From Capilliphycus salinus (GTDB lineage Bacteria > Cyanobacteriota > Cyanobacteriia > Cyanobacteriales > Microcoleaceae), in assembly GCF_047276495.1 (NCBI RefSeq), contig NZ_CP178543.1, positions 4,836,001 through 4,900,000 of the forward strand: a DNA stretch of 64,000 nucleotides, given 5' to 3'. The notes under the pieces are model-generated. The model worked only from the letters and a program-made list of their open reading frames with translations, made no database searches and had not been told where the DNA came from. Below are positions 7,355 to 18,302 of this stretch, in pieces. The first letter of the stretch is position 1, and each line of letters opens with the position of its first letter. The translations under genes and the position numbers were made by a program.

Positions 7355-8281
7355 TTATTCGGTTGGTTTAGAAAACATTTGCTGTAAATTGGAGAAAGAT
7401 TGAGTAACTTGTGTTTTGATGTCTTGATTATTTAACTGTTTTTGTGACGGGGAAGACTCAATTTCTAACTTGGTTGAATCATAAATTTTGATGGTATTAC
7501 TCCAAAATTGACACAAAACACCGTACTTTAACCAATCTTCAACGGCGAATTTTCTTAACTCCGGCGCTTTCCTTGTCAAAGCTACCATTCTGGCTGCATT
7601 TAGTTGAAGTTGACCGTAGGTTTCAATGATGGTTTGTACGGGAGTGGTTGGGGTTAATTTGGTTAGTTCATAACATTCTATCAACCGATAATATTCAATA
7701 TCTGATAACTGAAAACCAAGCTTTAATCCCAACCCCAATTTTTGGCGACAGGGATCAAAAGGATTCGGAATTAATTCTGCACTGTGTCGCCGCAATTCTC
7801 CGCGAACTTGTTCGAGGGTTTTATCGACTATTTCTTCGATTTGGTCGATTAAATAACTCGCATCATTGAAAACTTGAGTTTCCAATAATTCAACCTCTCG
7901 AATTAAACCTTTCGCTTCTACTATTGATTCCATCACCACTAACGAGATTTGATTGATGCGGTTTTCAATATAAGCATCGGTTTGTTTAATCGTCTTGTTG
8001 ACTTCTTTTATAGTTTCTTGACGAATGCGATTGATTTCTTGCAGGTTTTCCTTTACTTTTTCATCGGCTTGATTTATAATATTTTCAATATCATTAACGG
8101 TTTTAGTTTCGAGTTTTTCTATTTTTGCCGTTACTTTATCGGTTCGTTTGGCGACAATGTAATCAATATTATTGGCGAGTTTATTCAACTTTTTTGCCGA
8201 ACGATCAACAAAATCCCGTTCTACTTTTTTCGCCGAACGTTCTAGCTTTTTAACCAAGCCGCCAAATATCCATCCAAGCAT
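7355..8281 (-). CDS. Coiled-coil protein of unknown function
   Basis: A 308-residue soluble protein. It begins MLGWIFGGLVKKLERSAKKV, then has about 130 residues of near-continuous amphipathic helix rich in Lys, Glu, Ile and Asn (DKVTAKIEKLETKTVNDIEN, EINRIRQETIKEVNKTIKQ). A more globular segment follows (about 170-270: NPFDPCRQKLGLGLKLGFQL, WLKYGVLCQFWSNTIKIYDS). I recognise no domain. It lies upstream of the modular head/tail genes on the same strand, about 200 bp away across repeats. A physical link through coiled coils is possible but unproven. The ATG has GGGAG about 7 bases upstream. The composition resembles apolipoprotein-like or methyl-accepting helices without their motifs. Confidence 0.8.
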   Translation of the reverse strand: MLGWIFGGLVKKLERSAKKVERDFVDRSAKKLNKLANNIDYIVAKRTDKVTAKIEKLETKTVNDIENIINQADEKVKENLQEINRIRQETIKEVNKTIKQTDAYIENRINQISLVVMESIVEAKGLIREVELLETQVFNDASYLIDQIEEIVDKTLEQVRGELRRHSAELIPNPFDPCRQKLGLGLKLGFQLSDIEYYRLIECYELTKLTPTTPVQTIIETYGQLQLNAARMVALTRKAPELRKFAVEDWLKYGVLCQFWSNTIKIYDSTKLEIESSPSQKQLNNQDIKTQVTQSFSNLQQMFSKPTE

Positions 8282-8419
8282 CAGTTCAACTCCCGGAACG
8301 AAAATTTATAAAGTTAGATCGATTAACCGATAACTCTAAGATACTCGCTAAATTATTATTAAGCCTCCGTAGATTTACGGAACTTTCAATTAAACCGATA
8401 AAATTCGTAAAAAAATGAG

Positions 8420-8444
8420 TAAAAACCCCCCTTTTTAAGGGGGG
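8420..8444 (-). terminator. GC-rich hairpin with T-tract after the DUF427 gene
   Basis: Read on the minus strand, CCCCCCTT and AAGGGGGG pair around AAA and are followed by TTTTTAC. It lies about 80 bases beyond the DUF427 stop. The rest of 8282-8522 is G-rich on the plus strand and holds nothing else. Confidence 0.65.
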
Positions 8445-8522
8445 AAGGGGGGATTAGGAGAGGGGTTGGGGGAGAGGTTAAAAGGGATGAAAATTCGGGT
8501 AAAATATTAGGGTAAAATCAAC

Positions 8523-9017
8523 TTACCAACCCATTGTTCCGGGACCACCTTTAAACGGACCAACAATATTTTTAGTCACCCAACCGCCATAAAAATCACC
8601 CGCTTGGGGTTGAACCAGTTCATCACCTACATAACAAGCATCCATCAGACTTGCATAGAAGCTATAACAGTCTTTGATCGCAACAAAATTAGGTGTCGGT
8701 TCAAAGTAACGCCAAGCGGCTTGACGAACGTGTTTATCGCCCAATTTAATATCAGAATAAACACAGCGTCCTTTCCATTCACACACCGTTACTCGGGGAG
8801 TTTCTATCAAATACTCTAGCTTGATGTCGTCTGCGGGGATATAGTAAGAGGGAGGATGACTGGTTTCTAAAACTCGTTTGGCGTTTTTACTATCTGCGAT
8901 CACTTCGCCATTAAAGATGATTTTAATGGGTTGACTGACTTCTTCCCAAATGGCGGGACGGGGATAGTCCCAAACTGACTCTTGACCCGGTTGCGGAGGA
9001 ATTCGTTGTGGTCTCAT
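8523..9017 (-). CDS. DUF427 domain protein
   Basis: A 164-residue protein covering one DUF427 domain with typical elements: KIIFNGEVIADSKNAKRVLE (strand with 'G..iAdS..a..v.E'), YYIPADDIKLEYL, CEWKGRCVYSDI (the T.C.wKG.a.Y signature) and AAWRYFEP. The family is widespread and usually stand-alone; its biochemical role is not established. The C-terminal tail (YGGWVTKNIVGPFKGGPGTMGW) is longer than the minimal domain and Gly/Trp rich. It is 104 bp downstream of the symporter gene on the same strand, so it could share its transcript; its own start has AAACCTGTTAAA before the ATG, a weak ribosome site. Confidence 0.88.
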   Translation of the reverse strand: MRPQRIPPQPGQESVWDYPRPAIWEEVSQPIKIIFNGEVIADSKNAKRVLETSHPPSYYIPADDIKLEYLIETPRVTVCEWKGRCVYSDIKLGDKHVRQAAWRYFEPTPNFVAIKDCYSFYASLMDACYVGDELVQPQAGDFYGGWVTKNIVGPFKGGPGTMGW

Positions 9018-9121
9018 TTTAACAGGTTTTGAACTACAAGTTTTTCAGAGAGTTAAACACTGAAATTATAACTTAAGTTCTATTTTTCTGCTGCGGTTGG
9101 CGATCGCATTTTAAACGGGGT

Positions 9122-10543
9122 TTAAACTGATTTTTTGGGTTGTCGCATCAATAGCAAAGAACACCCATAAATTAAAAAACCCGCCATCATTCCCGGTAAG
9201 ACTTCGTAAATTGAATTTGACAGTCCTAAGACTCCATTCCAAAGGGCGGCGACGGTAATTCCGCCAATCATCATCGCCACGCCCACAATAGGAGTAACGG
9301 GACGTTTCCACACTCTTAAAACCAATAAAGGTCCCAAACCGGAAGCGAGCGCCGACCAAGCAAAAACCCCCAACGCAAACATATTTTTATCGCTGGCTAA
9401 AGCAATGGTTAAAACAATTACTGTTACCATTAATGTTGCTAATTTTGCCAGTTTGTAAGAATGTGCGGTTTCGGGAAAAATATCTTGACTTAAAGCCGCA
9501 GAACAGGATAAAATTTGAGAATCAGCAGTGGAAACAACGGCCGAAAATAATCCCGCTAAAATTACACCCACCCAAATCGACGGTAACAATTGAATCGCCA
9601 TTTTAGGAAGGGCGAGTTCGGGGTCGCCATTGCTGATTAAATCGGGAATGAGAACTCGGGCAGCCAATGCAACCCCAATAGCAGCGGCGGAAAAGATTAA
9701 ATACAAAACTGCGTAAATATTGCGGGTTAAACCCATATTTTTAGCAGAATCCAGTGCCATCGCTCGTACCATAATATGGGGTTGACCGACCACACCAAAA
9801 CCCGCAACTAACCAACTCAATAAAAACAGCCCAAATCCAAACTCAAGATTGGGGGGAATGGGGTTAATTAAAGTCGGATCAATTTGTTCGAGTTTTGTCC
9901 AAAGTTCTCCAATTCCGCCACAAGCTGCAACCGCAACAATTAACAACATTAACATCGAAAACATCATCACCACAGACTGCACCGCATCCGTCCAAATCGA
10001 AGCCCGAATTCCCCCAGAAAAGCAGTATAAAACCACAATAACCGCCCCGACAATAATTCCTAAAGAGTAATTCCAACCGAAAACCGCATGAAGCGCTTTC
10101 CCCCCGGCGATCAGTTGAGCGGCTGCATAAGCCCCAAGAAATAGAATCGTAATGACAGCAGAAATCACCGCAATAAATTGATTTCCTCTGGGGTTGTTAT
10201 TTAAAAAAGAACCGATGGTTTCCGAGTTATTTTCTTCGGAAACTTCTCGCAACGGTTTGTGAATAAAAAACCAGGCAATATAGTCGCCGAGAAACCATCC
10301 CAGGAGTAGCCAACCCGCAGAAATTCCGGCTTGATAGGTAAAGCCAATTGTACTGATGAACATCCCGCCACTGTGAGCGGTGGCAAAGGCAGAAAGTCCG
10401 GTCAGCCAAGGGTTAACGCTGCGACTGGCGAGCAAATAATCGCCGGTATTATTTTGTTTTTGAGTGGCCGAATAAATGCCGACTCCGGCAAATAACAGCA
10501 GAAAAAAGATAAAACCAATTGCAATGACGATTTGACTTGACAT
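9122..10543 (-). CDS. Sodium:solute symporter (SSS family, PutP/proline-permease-like)
   Basis: A 473-residue polytopic inner-membrane protein with about 12-13 hydrophobic segments over its full length, as in the sodium/proline and sodium/pantothenate symporters. Family features include SVNPWLTGLSAFATAHSGGM near the N-terminus, AYAAAQLIAGGKALHAVFGW, YCFSGGIRASIWTDAVQSVV (the conserved 'GG.ka..wTD..Q' sodium-binding region) and SAVVSTADSQILSCSAALSQ. It imports a small solute with Na+. Proline is the most likely by overall similarity, but the substrate cannot be fixed from sequence, so I give no gene symbol. Monocistronic or cotranscribed with the DUF427 gene. Confidence 0.88.
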   Translation of the reverse strand: MSSQIVIAIGFIFFLLLFAGVGIYSATQKQNNTGDYLLASRSVNPWLTGLSAFATAHSGGMFISTIGFTYQAGISAGWLLLGWFLGDYIAWFFIHKPLREVSEENNSETIGSFLNNNPRGNQFIAVISAVITILFLGAYAAAQLIAGGKALHAVFGWNYSLGIIVGAVIVVLYCFSGGIRASIWTDAVQSVVMMFSMLMLLIVAVAACGGIGELWTKLEQIDPTLINPIPPNLEFGFGLFLLSWLVAGFGVVGQPHIMVRAMALDSAKNMGLTRNIYAVLYLIFSAAAIGVALAARVLIPDLISNGDPELALPKMAIQLLPSIWVGVILAGLFSAVVSTADSQILSCSAALSQDIFPETAHSYKLAKLATLMVTVIVLTIALASDKNMFALGVFAWSALASGLGPLLVLRVWKRPVTPIVGVAMMIGGITVAALWNGVLGLSNSIYEVLPGMMAGFLIYGCSLLLMRQPKKSV

Positions 10544-10872
10544 CAGCTAAAAATCAGTTATAATACTACTACCAACAAAAAAATTCAGAAACAAATATTC
10601 GTTTTTGTATCCTATCGCGTTTGGGGGAAGGTTGCAGAAATTGAAAACCCCATAAATGAAGTGAAACTGGAGAGGGAGCGAGTCGAGAAAATCAGATGTT
10701 CTCAGGTGTGTGAGTCGAACTGAGATGGTAGCCGCCGCGATCGCGGCACTCAAAAATCGCCAACAGAAATTCACAGGCGGCAAAACCCTTGCTGTCGCAA
10801 GAACGCTACACTAATATTTATACCCCCAGCAATGATGATGTATTAGCAACAGCGAAAAAAGGCACACCAAAT
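10544..10872. other. Intergenic region between symporter and ftsH starts
   Basis: The two genes diverge here, so promoters for both must lie within these 329 bases. A HIP1-like site (CGCGATCGCG, near 10737-10746) is present. Short frames on either strand lack a convincing ribosome site and protein-like composition, so I see no further gene. Confidence 0.5.
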
Positions 10873-12795
<1,923 letters not shown>

Positions 12796-12890
12796 GATTC
12801 AGAAACCTCCTTGTCAAATTTCTTTCTCTAACAGGACTGTCAGAGGTTAGCATAGGGAGAGAAAGCTGTTATCAAACAAGGGGGTTCCTG

Positions 12891-13289
12891 ATGTCACCTT
12901 GGCCGAGTCTAGTCACGGCGATCGCCCTACTGGTCTACTTAGTTTTAACGATTAATGTCGGTCGGGCGAGAGCTAAATATAAGATCATGCCACCTCAAAT
13001 GAGTGGAGATCCCAATTTTGAGCGAGTTGTGCGAGTACAGCAAAATACTTTAGAACAACTCGTGCTTTTTTTACCCGCATTATGGCTATTTTCTCAGTTT
13101 GTGAGTCCGATTTGGGGCGCGAGTCTGGGGGCGGTTTGGGTGGTCGGACGAATGGTTTACGCTTGGGGTTATTATCAGGCGGCTGAAAAACGAACCCTCG
13201 GCTTTGCCATCGGCAGTCTCACCGTTTTAACCTTACTCGGCGGAGCTTTAGTCGGGATTATTTTCCCCCTGCTTAAACCTTTGATTTAG
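12891..13289 (+). CDS. MAPEG family membrane protein
   Basis: A 132-residue protein with four predicted membrane helices. It fits the MAPEG family (membrane-associated proteins in eicosanoid and glutathione metabolism): GRARAKYKIMPPQMSGDPNF, then ERVVRVQQNTLEQLVLFLPA, the conserved 'F.r..r.qqNt.E....f.p' region, then WVVGRMVYAWGYYQA. Bacterial members may have glutathione transferase or peroxidase activity. The gene follows ftsH by 95 bases and could be read through from it. Confidence 0.92.
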   Translation: MSPWPSLVTAIALLVYLVLTINVGRARAKYKIMPPQMSGDPNFERVVRVQQNTLEQLVLFLPALWLFSQFVSPIWGASLGAVWVVGRMVYAWGYYQAAEKRTLGFAIGSLTVLTLLGGALVGIIFPLLKPLI

Positions 13290-13353
13290 CCCCGTATAAA
13301 GCTAACATGAAATTGCGGCACGACTCAATTCTTAGTTCTGATTAAGCCTTCAA

Positions 13354-13530
13354 ATGTCCGAGCCAAATTCAAGAGAAAATCCCCTCTTTCAAGTCAACGA
13401 AAAAATGTATCAGCAGTTGCTAAAGTGGCAACAAAAGCTCGAACAAACTCAACCGGAAACCCCAACTTCACAAAAGTATCATCTAACTCAGTTAGAGCCT
13501 CAGAAAAACACCAATCAAAATGATCACTAA
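13354..13530 (+). CDS. Small hypothetical protein (58 residues), overlapping the next gene
   Basis: ATG 13354 opens a 58-residue polar, Gln-rich frame (MSEPNSRENPLFQVNEKMYQ, then QQLLKWQQKLEQTQPETP) ending at TAA 13528-13530. The start of the next frame (ATG 13520) lies inside its last codons, an 11-base overlap typical of translational coupling. No domain is recognised; the N-terminal part is likely a single amphipathic helix. It is convincing mainly because of the overlap and because the spacing to the downstream genes is operon-like. Confidence 0.6.
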   Translation: MSEPNSRENPLFQVNEKMYQQLLKWQQKLEQTQPETPTSQKYHLTQLEPQKNTNQNDH

Positions 13531-13735
13531 GCTTGATGTTTTGGAGCTTGCCTTGCTACAGGCTCAAAGTACCACTCAACTCAAAGCCTTAATTATTCAT
13601 TACACCCATCAAGAAATTTTACAAGCCTACAATCGGCTTGCATTGGAACAGCAGATCAAAATTCAGAAAATTTGGCAAGGAGAACTTGAGTCGGGAATCG
13701 ACACAACCGCACGCATTGGATTTTCAATCCGGTGA
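13520..13735 (+). CDS. Small hypothetical protein (71 residues)
   Basis: A 71-residue soluble, helical protein (MITKLDVLELALLQAQSTTQ, LKALIIHYTHQEILQAYNRL, then EQQIKIQKIWQGEL). It starts inside the preceding 58-residue frame and ends 42 bases before the O-antigen-ligase-like gene, suggesting a three-gene operon. There are no Cys residues, membrane segments or known motifs. Function unknown. Confidence 0.6.
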   Translation: MITKLDVLELALLQAQSTTQLKALIIHYTHQEILQAYNRLALEQQIKIQKIWQGELESGIDTTARIGFSIR

Positions 13736-13777
13736 ACGGTTGAGTCAAAGTTATTTTACTGATACCAGAGTGCTTCA

Positions 13778-15433
13778 ATGTCAAACCCCAAAAGCCAACC
13801 CCCACCAACTCAGGCCCAGAATTTTTTCAACTCGGAAAATGATGGCGCTGACGAGAATTTTGAAAAGAATTTAGAGGGTACAACTGCTCAAACACCTAAT
13901 CAAATTCCCTTCATCCTCTGGGTAATCGGGGCTGTTTTTATTGTTGCTTGTTTGATGTTTGGAAATGGCAAATCTTTCGATCAAATTTTGTTGGCGATCG
14001 CCGCCATTTTTTGGATTAGCCTCTCTTACCGATATCCCCGTCAAGCCCTTTGGATCTTCCTGATTTACACTCCCTTTGCCGGTACCGTTGCTTACTGGAT
14101 TGGTAACGATCATCCCCTGTTTCACTTGGCAAAAGATGGCTTTTATTTTCCCGCCTTGATTGCCATTATTCAACGGGTGCGAAAACAGGGTTTACCCCTG
14201 ATTATTCCCAAATCGTTAAAAATCCCCCTGTTGGGCTTATTGGGAATTTCTCTGCTGACATTTCTCTACGTGAATGGCGGACAACAATTCGGAGCCAATC
14301 CGGGCGGACAGGCGATTTTAATGGGGATTTTTGGTTTAAAAGTTTTGCTGGGATATATTCCCCTCATTCTCTGCGGTTACTCTCTCATTCAAAATCGAGA
14401 TGAACTTCATTTCCTAACCCGTTTACAGGTTGTTATTGTAATTATTTGCTGTGTTTTAGGAGTCGTTCAATATTGGTTAGTTGTTACGGGTCGATGTCCC
14501 GATAATACCGGACTTCCCGATTATTTATTGCTGCGAGCAAATTTACAACGAAAATGTTTGGTCGGGGGAGCATTGGGTTACTATCCCGCTAATAATTTTA
14601 TTCGTTTACCCGGTACATTTGTTGCGCCTTGGCACTGGGCTTGGTTTTTAATTTCTAGCACTTTTTTCTGCTTTGCAACCGCATTTAGTGACCCCAAACT
14701 CCGCTGGCAAACCGCAGGTTGGTTATCTTTATCTCTGGTTGTACTCAACGCCATTCTCTGCGGTCAACGTACAGCTTTATTAGCCGTTCCGATTATTATT
14801 GTCGTTTTAGTTATTGCTACCAGTCATATTCCTCAACTCAAACGCTTGGTTATTCTCCTGTTAGGAATTGTTTTGTTTATGGGGGGAACTCATTTACTTT
14901 TTCCCGGTATTATTTCTCAACGTATGGAGAGTTTTGTCTCCCGTTGGAATGCTTCCCCTCCGACAGAATTTGTTACCGAACAAGCTGAATGGACGGCGAG
15001 AACCCATCAAGGTGTTTTGGGAAATGGTTTGGGACGGGCGACCAATGCGGCGCGTGCGTTGGGAGAGACTCGACTCATTGAAACCTATTATCCGAAGTTA
15101 ATGTATGAAATTGGGCCTTTGGGGGTAATTGCCTTTTTTGCGGTGGTCACAACCCTAACTTTTCAAGGGTTTAGGGCTTATCATCAAGTTCAAGATCACA
15201 GTTTGCGGGGTTATGGTGTCGTTTTTTGGGTGTTTGTTTTTCTGATTAGTTATAATTCCTATTGGTATCCTCTCGATACCGATCCGGTGGCGGTTTATTA
15301 TTGGTTTTTTGCCGGGGTTCTGTTGAAACTTCCCCACCTCGAACGAGAAGAAATAAAAACCTTAGCCGCAGCAGAACTTGAGCAAGAAAAACAGCAATTC
15401 TCACCCGATCAAGCCAATGAATTCTTAACGTAA
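13778..15433 (+). CDS. O-antigen ligase/polymerase-like membrane protein
   Basis: A 551-residue protein with a soluble Gln/Asn-rich N-terminus (about 45 residues) and about eleven membrane segments. A large loop between later segments (about residues 385-445) contains SFVSRWNASPPTEFVTEQAE, then WTARTHQGVLGNGLGRATNA and ETYYPKLMYEIGPLGVIAFF. The pattern of a long extracytoplasmic loop followed by GxGxG..N and an aromatic segment is that of Wzy/WaaL-type polysaccharide polymerases and ligases. It probably acts on exopolysaccharide or hormogonium polysaccharide at the plasma membrane. The exact substrate and whether it polymerises or ligates cannot be told. It is the last gene of the small plus-strand group; the DUF924 gene converges 8 bases beyond. 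Confidence 0.75.
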   Translation: MSNPKSQPPPTQAQNFFNSENDGADENFEKNLEGTTAQTPNQIPFILWVIGAVFIVACLMFGNGKSFDQILLAIAAIFWISLSYRYPRQALWIFLIYTPFAGTVAYWIGNDHPLFHLAKDGFYFPALIAIIQRVRKQGLPLIIPKSLKIPLLGLLGISLLTFLYVNGGQQFGANPGGQAILMGIFGLKVLLGYIPLILCGYSLIQNRDELHFLTRLQVVIVIICCVLGVVQYWLVVTGRCPDNTGLPDYLLLRANLQRKCLVGGALGYYPANNFIRLPGTFVAPWHWAWFLISSTFFCFATAFSDPKLRWQTAGWLSLSLVVLNAILCGQRTALLAVPIIIVVLVIATSHIPQLKRLVILLLGIVLFMGGTHLLFPGIISQRMESFVSRWNASPPTEFVTEQAEWTARTHQGVLGNGLGRATNAARALGETRLIETYYPKLMYEIGPLGVIAFFAVVTTLTFQGFRAYHQVQDHSLRGYGVVFWVFVFLISYNSYWYPLDTDPVAVYYWFFAGVLLKLPHLEREEIKTLAAAELEQEKQQFSPDQANEFLT

Positions 15434-15440
15434 ATTAGAC

Positions 15441-16016
15441 TTAAAATGAAGAACCGGGTTGTTTTAAAAACTCTTGTTCTTCCGGTGTGCTTTCCCTCCC
15501 TAAAATCGAGTTTCGATGGGGAAAACGTCCAAATTGTTTAATGATTTCCCAGTGACGAATGGCATAGTCAATCGATGATTTACTATCGGGATCGTCACTC
15601 AATTGACTTGTTAATTCAATAGATTTTTCCTGATCGGCTAATTTTTCGCTGTGTTCAAAAGGTAAATAAATAAACCAACGTTGTACGGGTAACATTTGCC
15701 TATCAAACCCTTGACTTACCGCATATTTTGCCGCTTCCAAAGCTTGAGAATCTGTTGCAAACGCTTCGGGTTGACCCCGAAATAAATTTCGCGGAAACTG
15801 ATCCAAAAGCAAAATCAACGCCAAACAACTATCGGGCGATTCTTTCCAATTCTCTAATTTTCCCTGTGATGCCAATTCATAATCTGTTAAAAAAAGGCTT
15901 CTGATTTGTTCGTCAAACTCCGAATTTTTCTGAAACCAAACTTTGCGAGGTTTCCCATAATTTTCATCTTCGGGACTCCCAAACCAGAAGGCTAAAATTT
16001 CTGCAACTGTAGACAT
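15441..16016 (-). CDS. DUF924 family protein
   Basis: A 191-residue protein spanning a full DUF924 domain: VAEILAFWFGSPED at the N-terminus, WFQKNSEFDEQIRSLF, the signature ALILLLDQFPRNLFRG, then PVQRWFIYLPFEHSEKL and IKQFGRFPHRNSILGR near the end. The family has a helical, TPR-like fold and unknown function. It starts 10 bases downstream of the CHAP gene stop on the same strand, so the two are probably cotranscribed. Confidence 0.92.
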   Translation of the reverse strand: MSTVAEILAFWFGSPEDENYGKPRKVWFQKNSEFDEQIRSLFLTDYELASQGKLENWKESPDSCLALILLLDQFPRNLFRGQPEAFATDSQALEAAKYAVSQGFDRQMLPVQRWFIYLPFEHSEKLADQEKSIELTSQLSDDPDSKSSIDYAIRHWEIIKQFGRFPHRNSILGRESTPEEQEFLKQPGSSF

Positions 16017-16026
16017 GGATTTTGGA

Positions 16027-16653
16027 TTAATTAACTTTTTCTTTCCCCAACAACTGATTCACCAAACGGGTATGATATTCGGGGGTGGTTTGGGTTCCTT
16101 GATTGGGTTGTTGTTGGGAATTTGTGGGTGCTTTCTCCGGCTGTTTCTCCGGCTCTTTTTGGGGTTGAGAAATCGGCGGAGTCGGAACACTTTCAGCAAT
16201 GATATAGGGACGACCAAACCCTAAAAAAGACCAAGGATCGCGCCGTCTCCGCATCACTTCACCGCCATTAGAATCATTGTCAATCGCCGTATTTCCCTCA
16301 ATACTAATAATACTACTATCGGGGTTGACCGACTCCACAATCCCCACATGATCGGCTATTCCATCCCCTCGCCAAGAATAAAACACGACATCCCCCACTT
16401 GCGGTTGAGAATGCCAGCGAGTATTATATTGAAACCATCGCACACCATCGGGACAATAAGCAAACCCTTTCGGCGTGCGAATGGCTAAACAAATCCCCGC
16501 TTGTTCCAAGCAATAAGACACAAAAATTGCACACCAAGGAACGTGATTCATTCCGTACCATTCACCATACTTAGTGCTATTACTACCGGGAGGATATTCA
16601 GTATATCCAACTTCATTTGCTGCAATTTGAACAACACGAGCCGGATGGGTCAT
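16027..16653 (-). CDS. CHAP-domain protein (putative peptidoglycan amidase/endopeptidase)
   Basis: A 208-residue protein. The CHAP domain (about 5-150) has the catalytic Cys41 in VPWCAIFVSYCLEQAG, His102 in GIADHVGIVESV and an acidic residue in SIEGNTA. It ends with a proline/glutamine-rich low-complexity tail (about 157-190). CHAP enzymes cleave amide bonds in peptidoglycan cross-links or stems. No signal peptide is evident, unlike most secreted autolysins, so it may act as a cargo or lysis enzyme, or use another route. The start is supported by GGAG nine bases before the ATG. Related proteins occur as phage endolysins, but no phage genes are nearby. Confidence 0.85.
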   Translation of the reverse strand: MTHPARVVQIAANEVGYTEYPPGSNSTKYGEWYGMNHVPWCAIFVSYCLEQAGICLAIRTPKGFAYCPDGVRWFQYNTRWHSQPQVGDVVFYSWRGDGIADHVGIVESVNPDSSIISIEGNTAIDNDSNGGEVMRRRRDPWSFLGFGRPYIIAESVPTPPISQPQKEPEKQPEKAPTNSQQQPNQGTQTTPEYHTRLVNQLLGKEKVN

Positions 16654-16765
16654 TGAGGGGTCTCCTGTTTTTTTGAGTAAAAAGGTGAGGAATAGCGATG
16701 GTATAATCTCGACTATAGGTTTTGTTTTACCACAAGTTTCTGCCTTTTTCTCAAACGCTTAATAC

Positions 16766-17392
16766 TTAGTTATTTTCTCCGTTGAACTTCTGAAATTTGG
16801 TCAGCAAAATTGGCCCCAACAAGTGATAATGACCCACACAAGACCATCCGACATTTTGACCAAATTCTCTCCGCTGCGATCGGCTGTAAAACCGAAGTCC
16901 ACCCGGAGAAACGGGAACCCAAGTTTGTCCAGTTGAATCATTTCCTTGATAATCTGCTAAATAAAAACATCCCGACGGACGCAAAACCCCGTTAATTTCC
17001 TCAAAAACCCGTTGAGGATGAGGATAATGTAAAAAACTAATCGTACAAAATACCGCATCAAACTGATGTTCCCCAAAGGGGAGAGACTCCACATTTCCGG
17101 GTGTAAACGTCAGGCGTTGGGGGTAACGGTTTCGCGCGCGCGCTTGATGGATCATCTCCTCCGACAGATCCAGTCCCGTTGCGGTAACAGTCGGAAACTG
17201 TTTGGCGATGCGATCGACAAGGCGACCCGTCCCACAGCCGAGATCGAGAATATTTGCTTCCTGCTTGAGTTGAACATATTCTAACAACCGCTTGTGAACC
17301 GCCTGATAAAATACCGTTGTGAACAAACAGTCGTAACCCGGCGCCCAACGGTCAAAAAACCATTGTTTGTTTCTCAAGAATGTTTCGGTCAT
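16766..17392 (-). CDS. Class I SAM-dependent methyltransferase
   Basis: A 208-residue protein with the Rossmann-type methyltransferase motifs: motif I ILDLGCGTGRLVDRIA (SAM binding), TATGLDLSEEMIHQARAR (acidic residue for the ribose), FTPGNVESLPFGEHQFDAVF (motif II) and EINGVLRPSGCFYLADY (motif III). It fits the Methyltransf_11/UbiE-like group of small-molecule methyltransferases. The substrate is unknown. It stands alone, 112 bases upstream of the CHAP gene on the same strand and divergent from the SDR gene. Confidence 0.9.
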   Translation of the reverse strand: MTETFLRNKQWFFDRWAPGYDCLFTTVFYQAVHKRLLEYVQLKQEANILDLGCGTGRLVDRIAKQFPTVTATGLDLSEEMIHQARARNRYPQRLTFTPGNVESLPFGEHQFDAVFCTISFLHYPHPQRVFEEINGVLRPSGCFYLADYQGNDSTGQTWVPVSPGGLRFYSRSQRREFGQNVGWSCVGHYHLLGPILLTKFQKFNGENN

Positions 17393-17519
17393 TGTCTTTT
17401 TCTCTTAATCGTTGAAATTCTTTCTTCTGGTAAATCTACAGGTAAATCTACTCAATTCCACAGAGTTAATATCAAAATGTTAAAATTTTCAAGAGCTAAC
17501 CTCCTAAAAAGAAAATCTG

Positions 17520-18302
17520 ATGAAAACTGCATTAATTACAGGCGCGTCCTTTGGCATTGGGGAAAGTTTTGCTCGCGAATTAGCCAAAAGTAAAACGAAT
17601 TTGGTTTTGGTGGCGCGTTCAAAAGATAAACTCGACGAACTCGCCCAACAACTCCAAGAAAAACATCAAATCAAAGCCGAAGTTCTTGCCAAAGATCTCA
17701 CCGAACCGGGAGCAACCCAAGCTGTTTTTGATGAGGTGACTCAAAAAGGAATCACAATCGATCTGTTGGTAAATAATGCAGGTTTTGGAGATTACGGCCT
17801 GTTTATTGAACGGGATCTCGAAAAACAGGTCAAGATGATCCAACTTAATACTATCGCATTGGTTGAACTCAGCCACCTGTTCTTAAAACCCATGACCCAA
17901 AGACGTTCGGGATCGATCATTAACGTCGCCTCCATCGCCGGTTTTCAACCCATTCCCTATATGTCGATCTACTCGGCGACAAAAGCCTTTGTTCTGCATT
18001 TCAGCGAGGCTTTATGGGCAGAAAATAAAGATACAGGTATTCATATTTTAGCACTTTGTCCGGGGCCGACAGAATCGAACTTTTTTGAGGCGGCTGAGTT
18101 TCCCTCAACCTTGGGCGGTGGGGGAAAACTGGTTTCCGCCTCGGAGGTGGTTAGAGATGCACTGAAGGCGTTAGAAAAAAATCAGTCAACCCTGGTAACG
18201 GGCGGTTTTGGAAATAACCTGATCGCCAATATCTCCCGTTTTGTTCCCAGAGATGTGGTTGTCGCTATGGTTGAGAAGCAGTTTAAAACCCCAAAAAAAT
18301 GA
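17520..18302 (+). CDS. Short-chain dehydrogenase/reductase (SDR)
   Basis: A 260-residue classical SDR. The N-terminal Rossmann signature is LITGASFGIGESFARELA (TGxxxGIG), followed by NNAGFGDYG (NNAG motif), then catalytic Ser in INVASIAGFQ and YSATK (Tyr-x-x-x-Lys), then CPGPTESNF. The Arg in VLVARSKDKL after the second strand favours NADP(H). It reduces or oxidises an unknown ketone or aldehyde. It closely resembles the DltE/YqjQ-type general reductases. Expressed alone; the following 315 bases are repeat DNA. Confidence 0.92.
   Translation: MKTALITGASFGIGESFARELAKSKTNLVLVARSKDKLDELAQQLQEKHQIKAEVLAKDLTEPGATQAVFDEVTQKGITIDLLVNNAGFGDYGLFIERDLEKQVKMIQLNTIALVELSHLFLKPMTQRRSGSIINVASIAGFQPIPYMSIYSATKAFVLHFSEALWAENKDTGIHILALCPGPTESNFFEAAEFPSTLGGGGKLVSASEVVRDALKALEKNQSTLVTGGFGNNLIANISRFVPRDVVVAMVEKQFKTPKK

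Noticed and set aside
10547..10783. 78-residue minus-strand frame between the symporter and ftsH
   Set aside because: It lies in the divergent promoter region, has no ribosome site and no protein-like domain.
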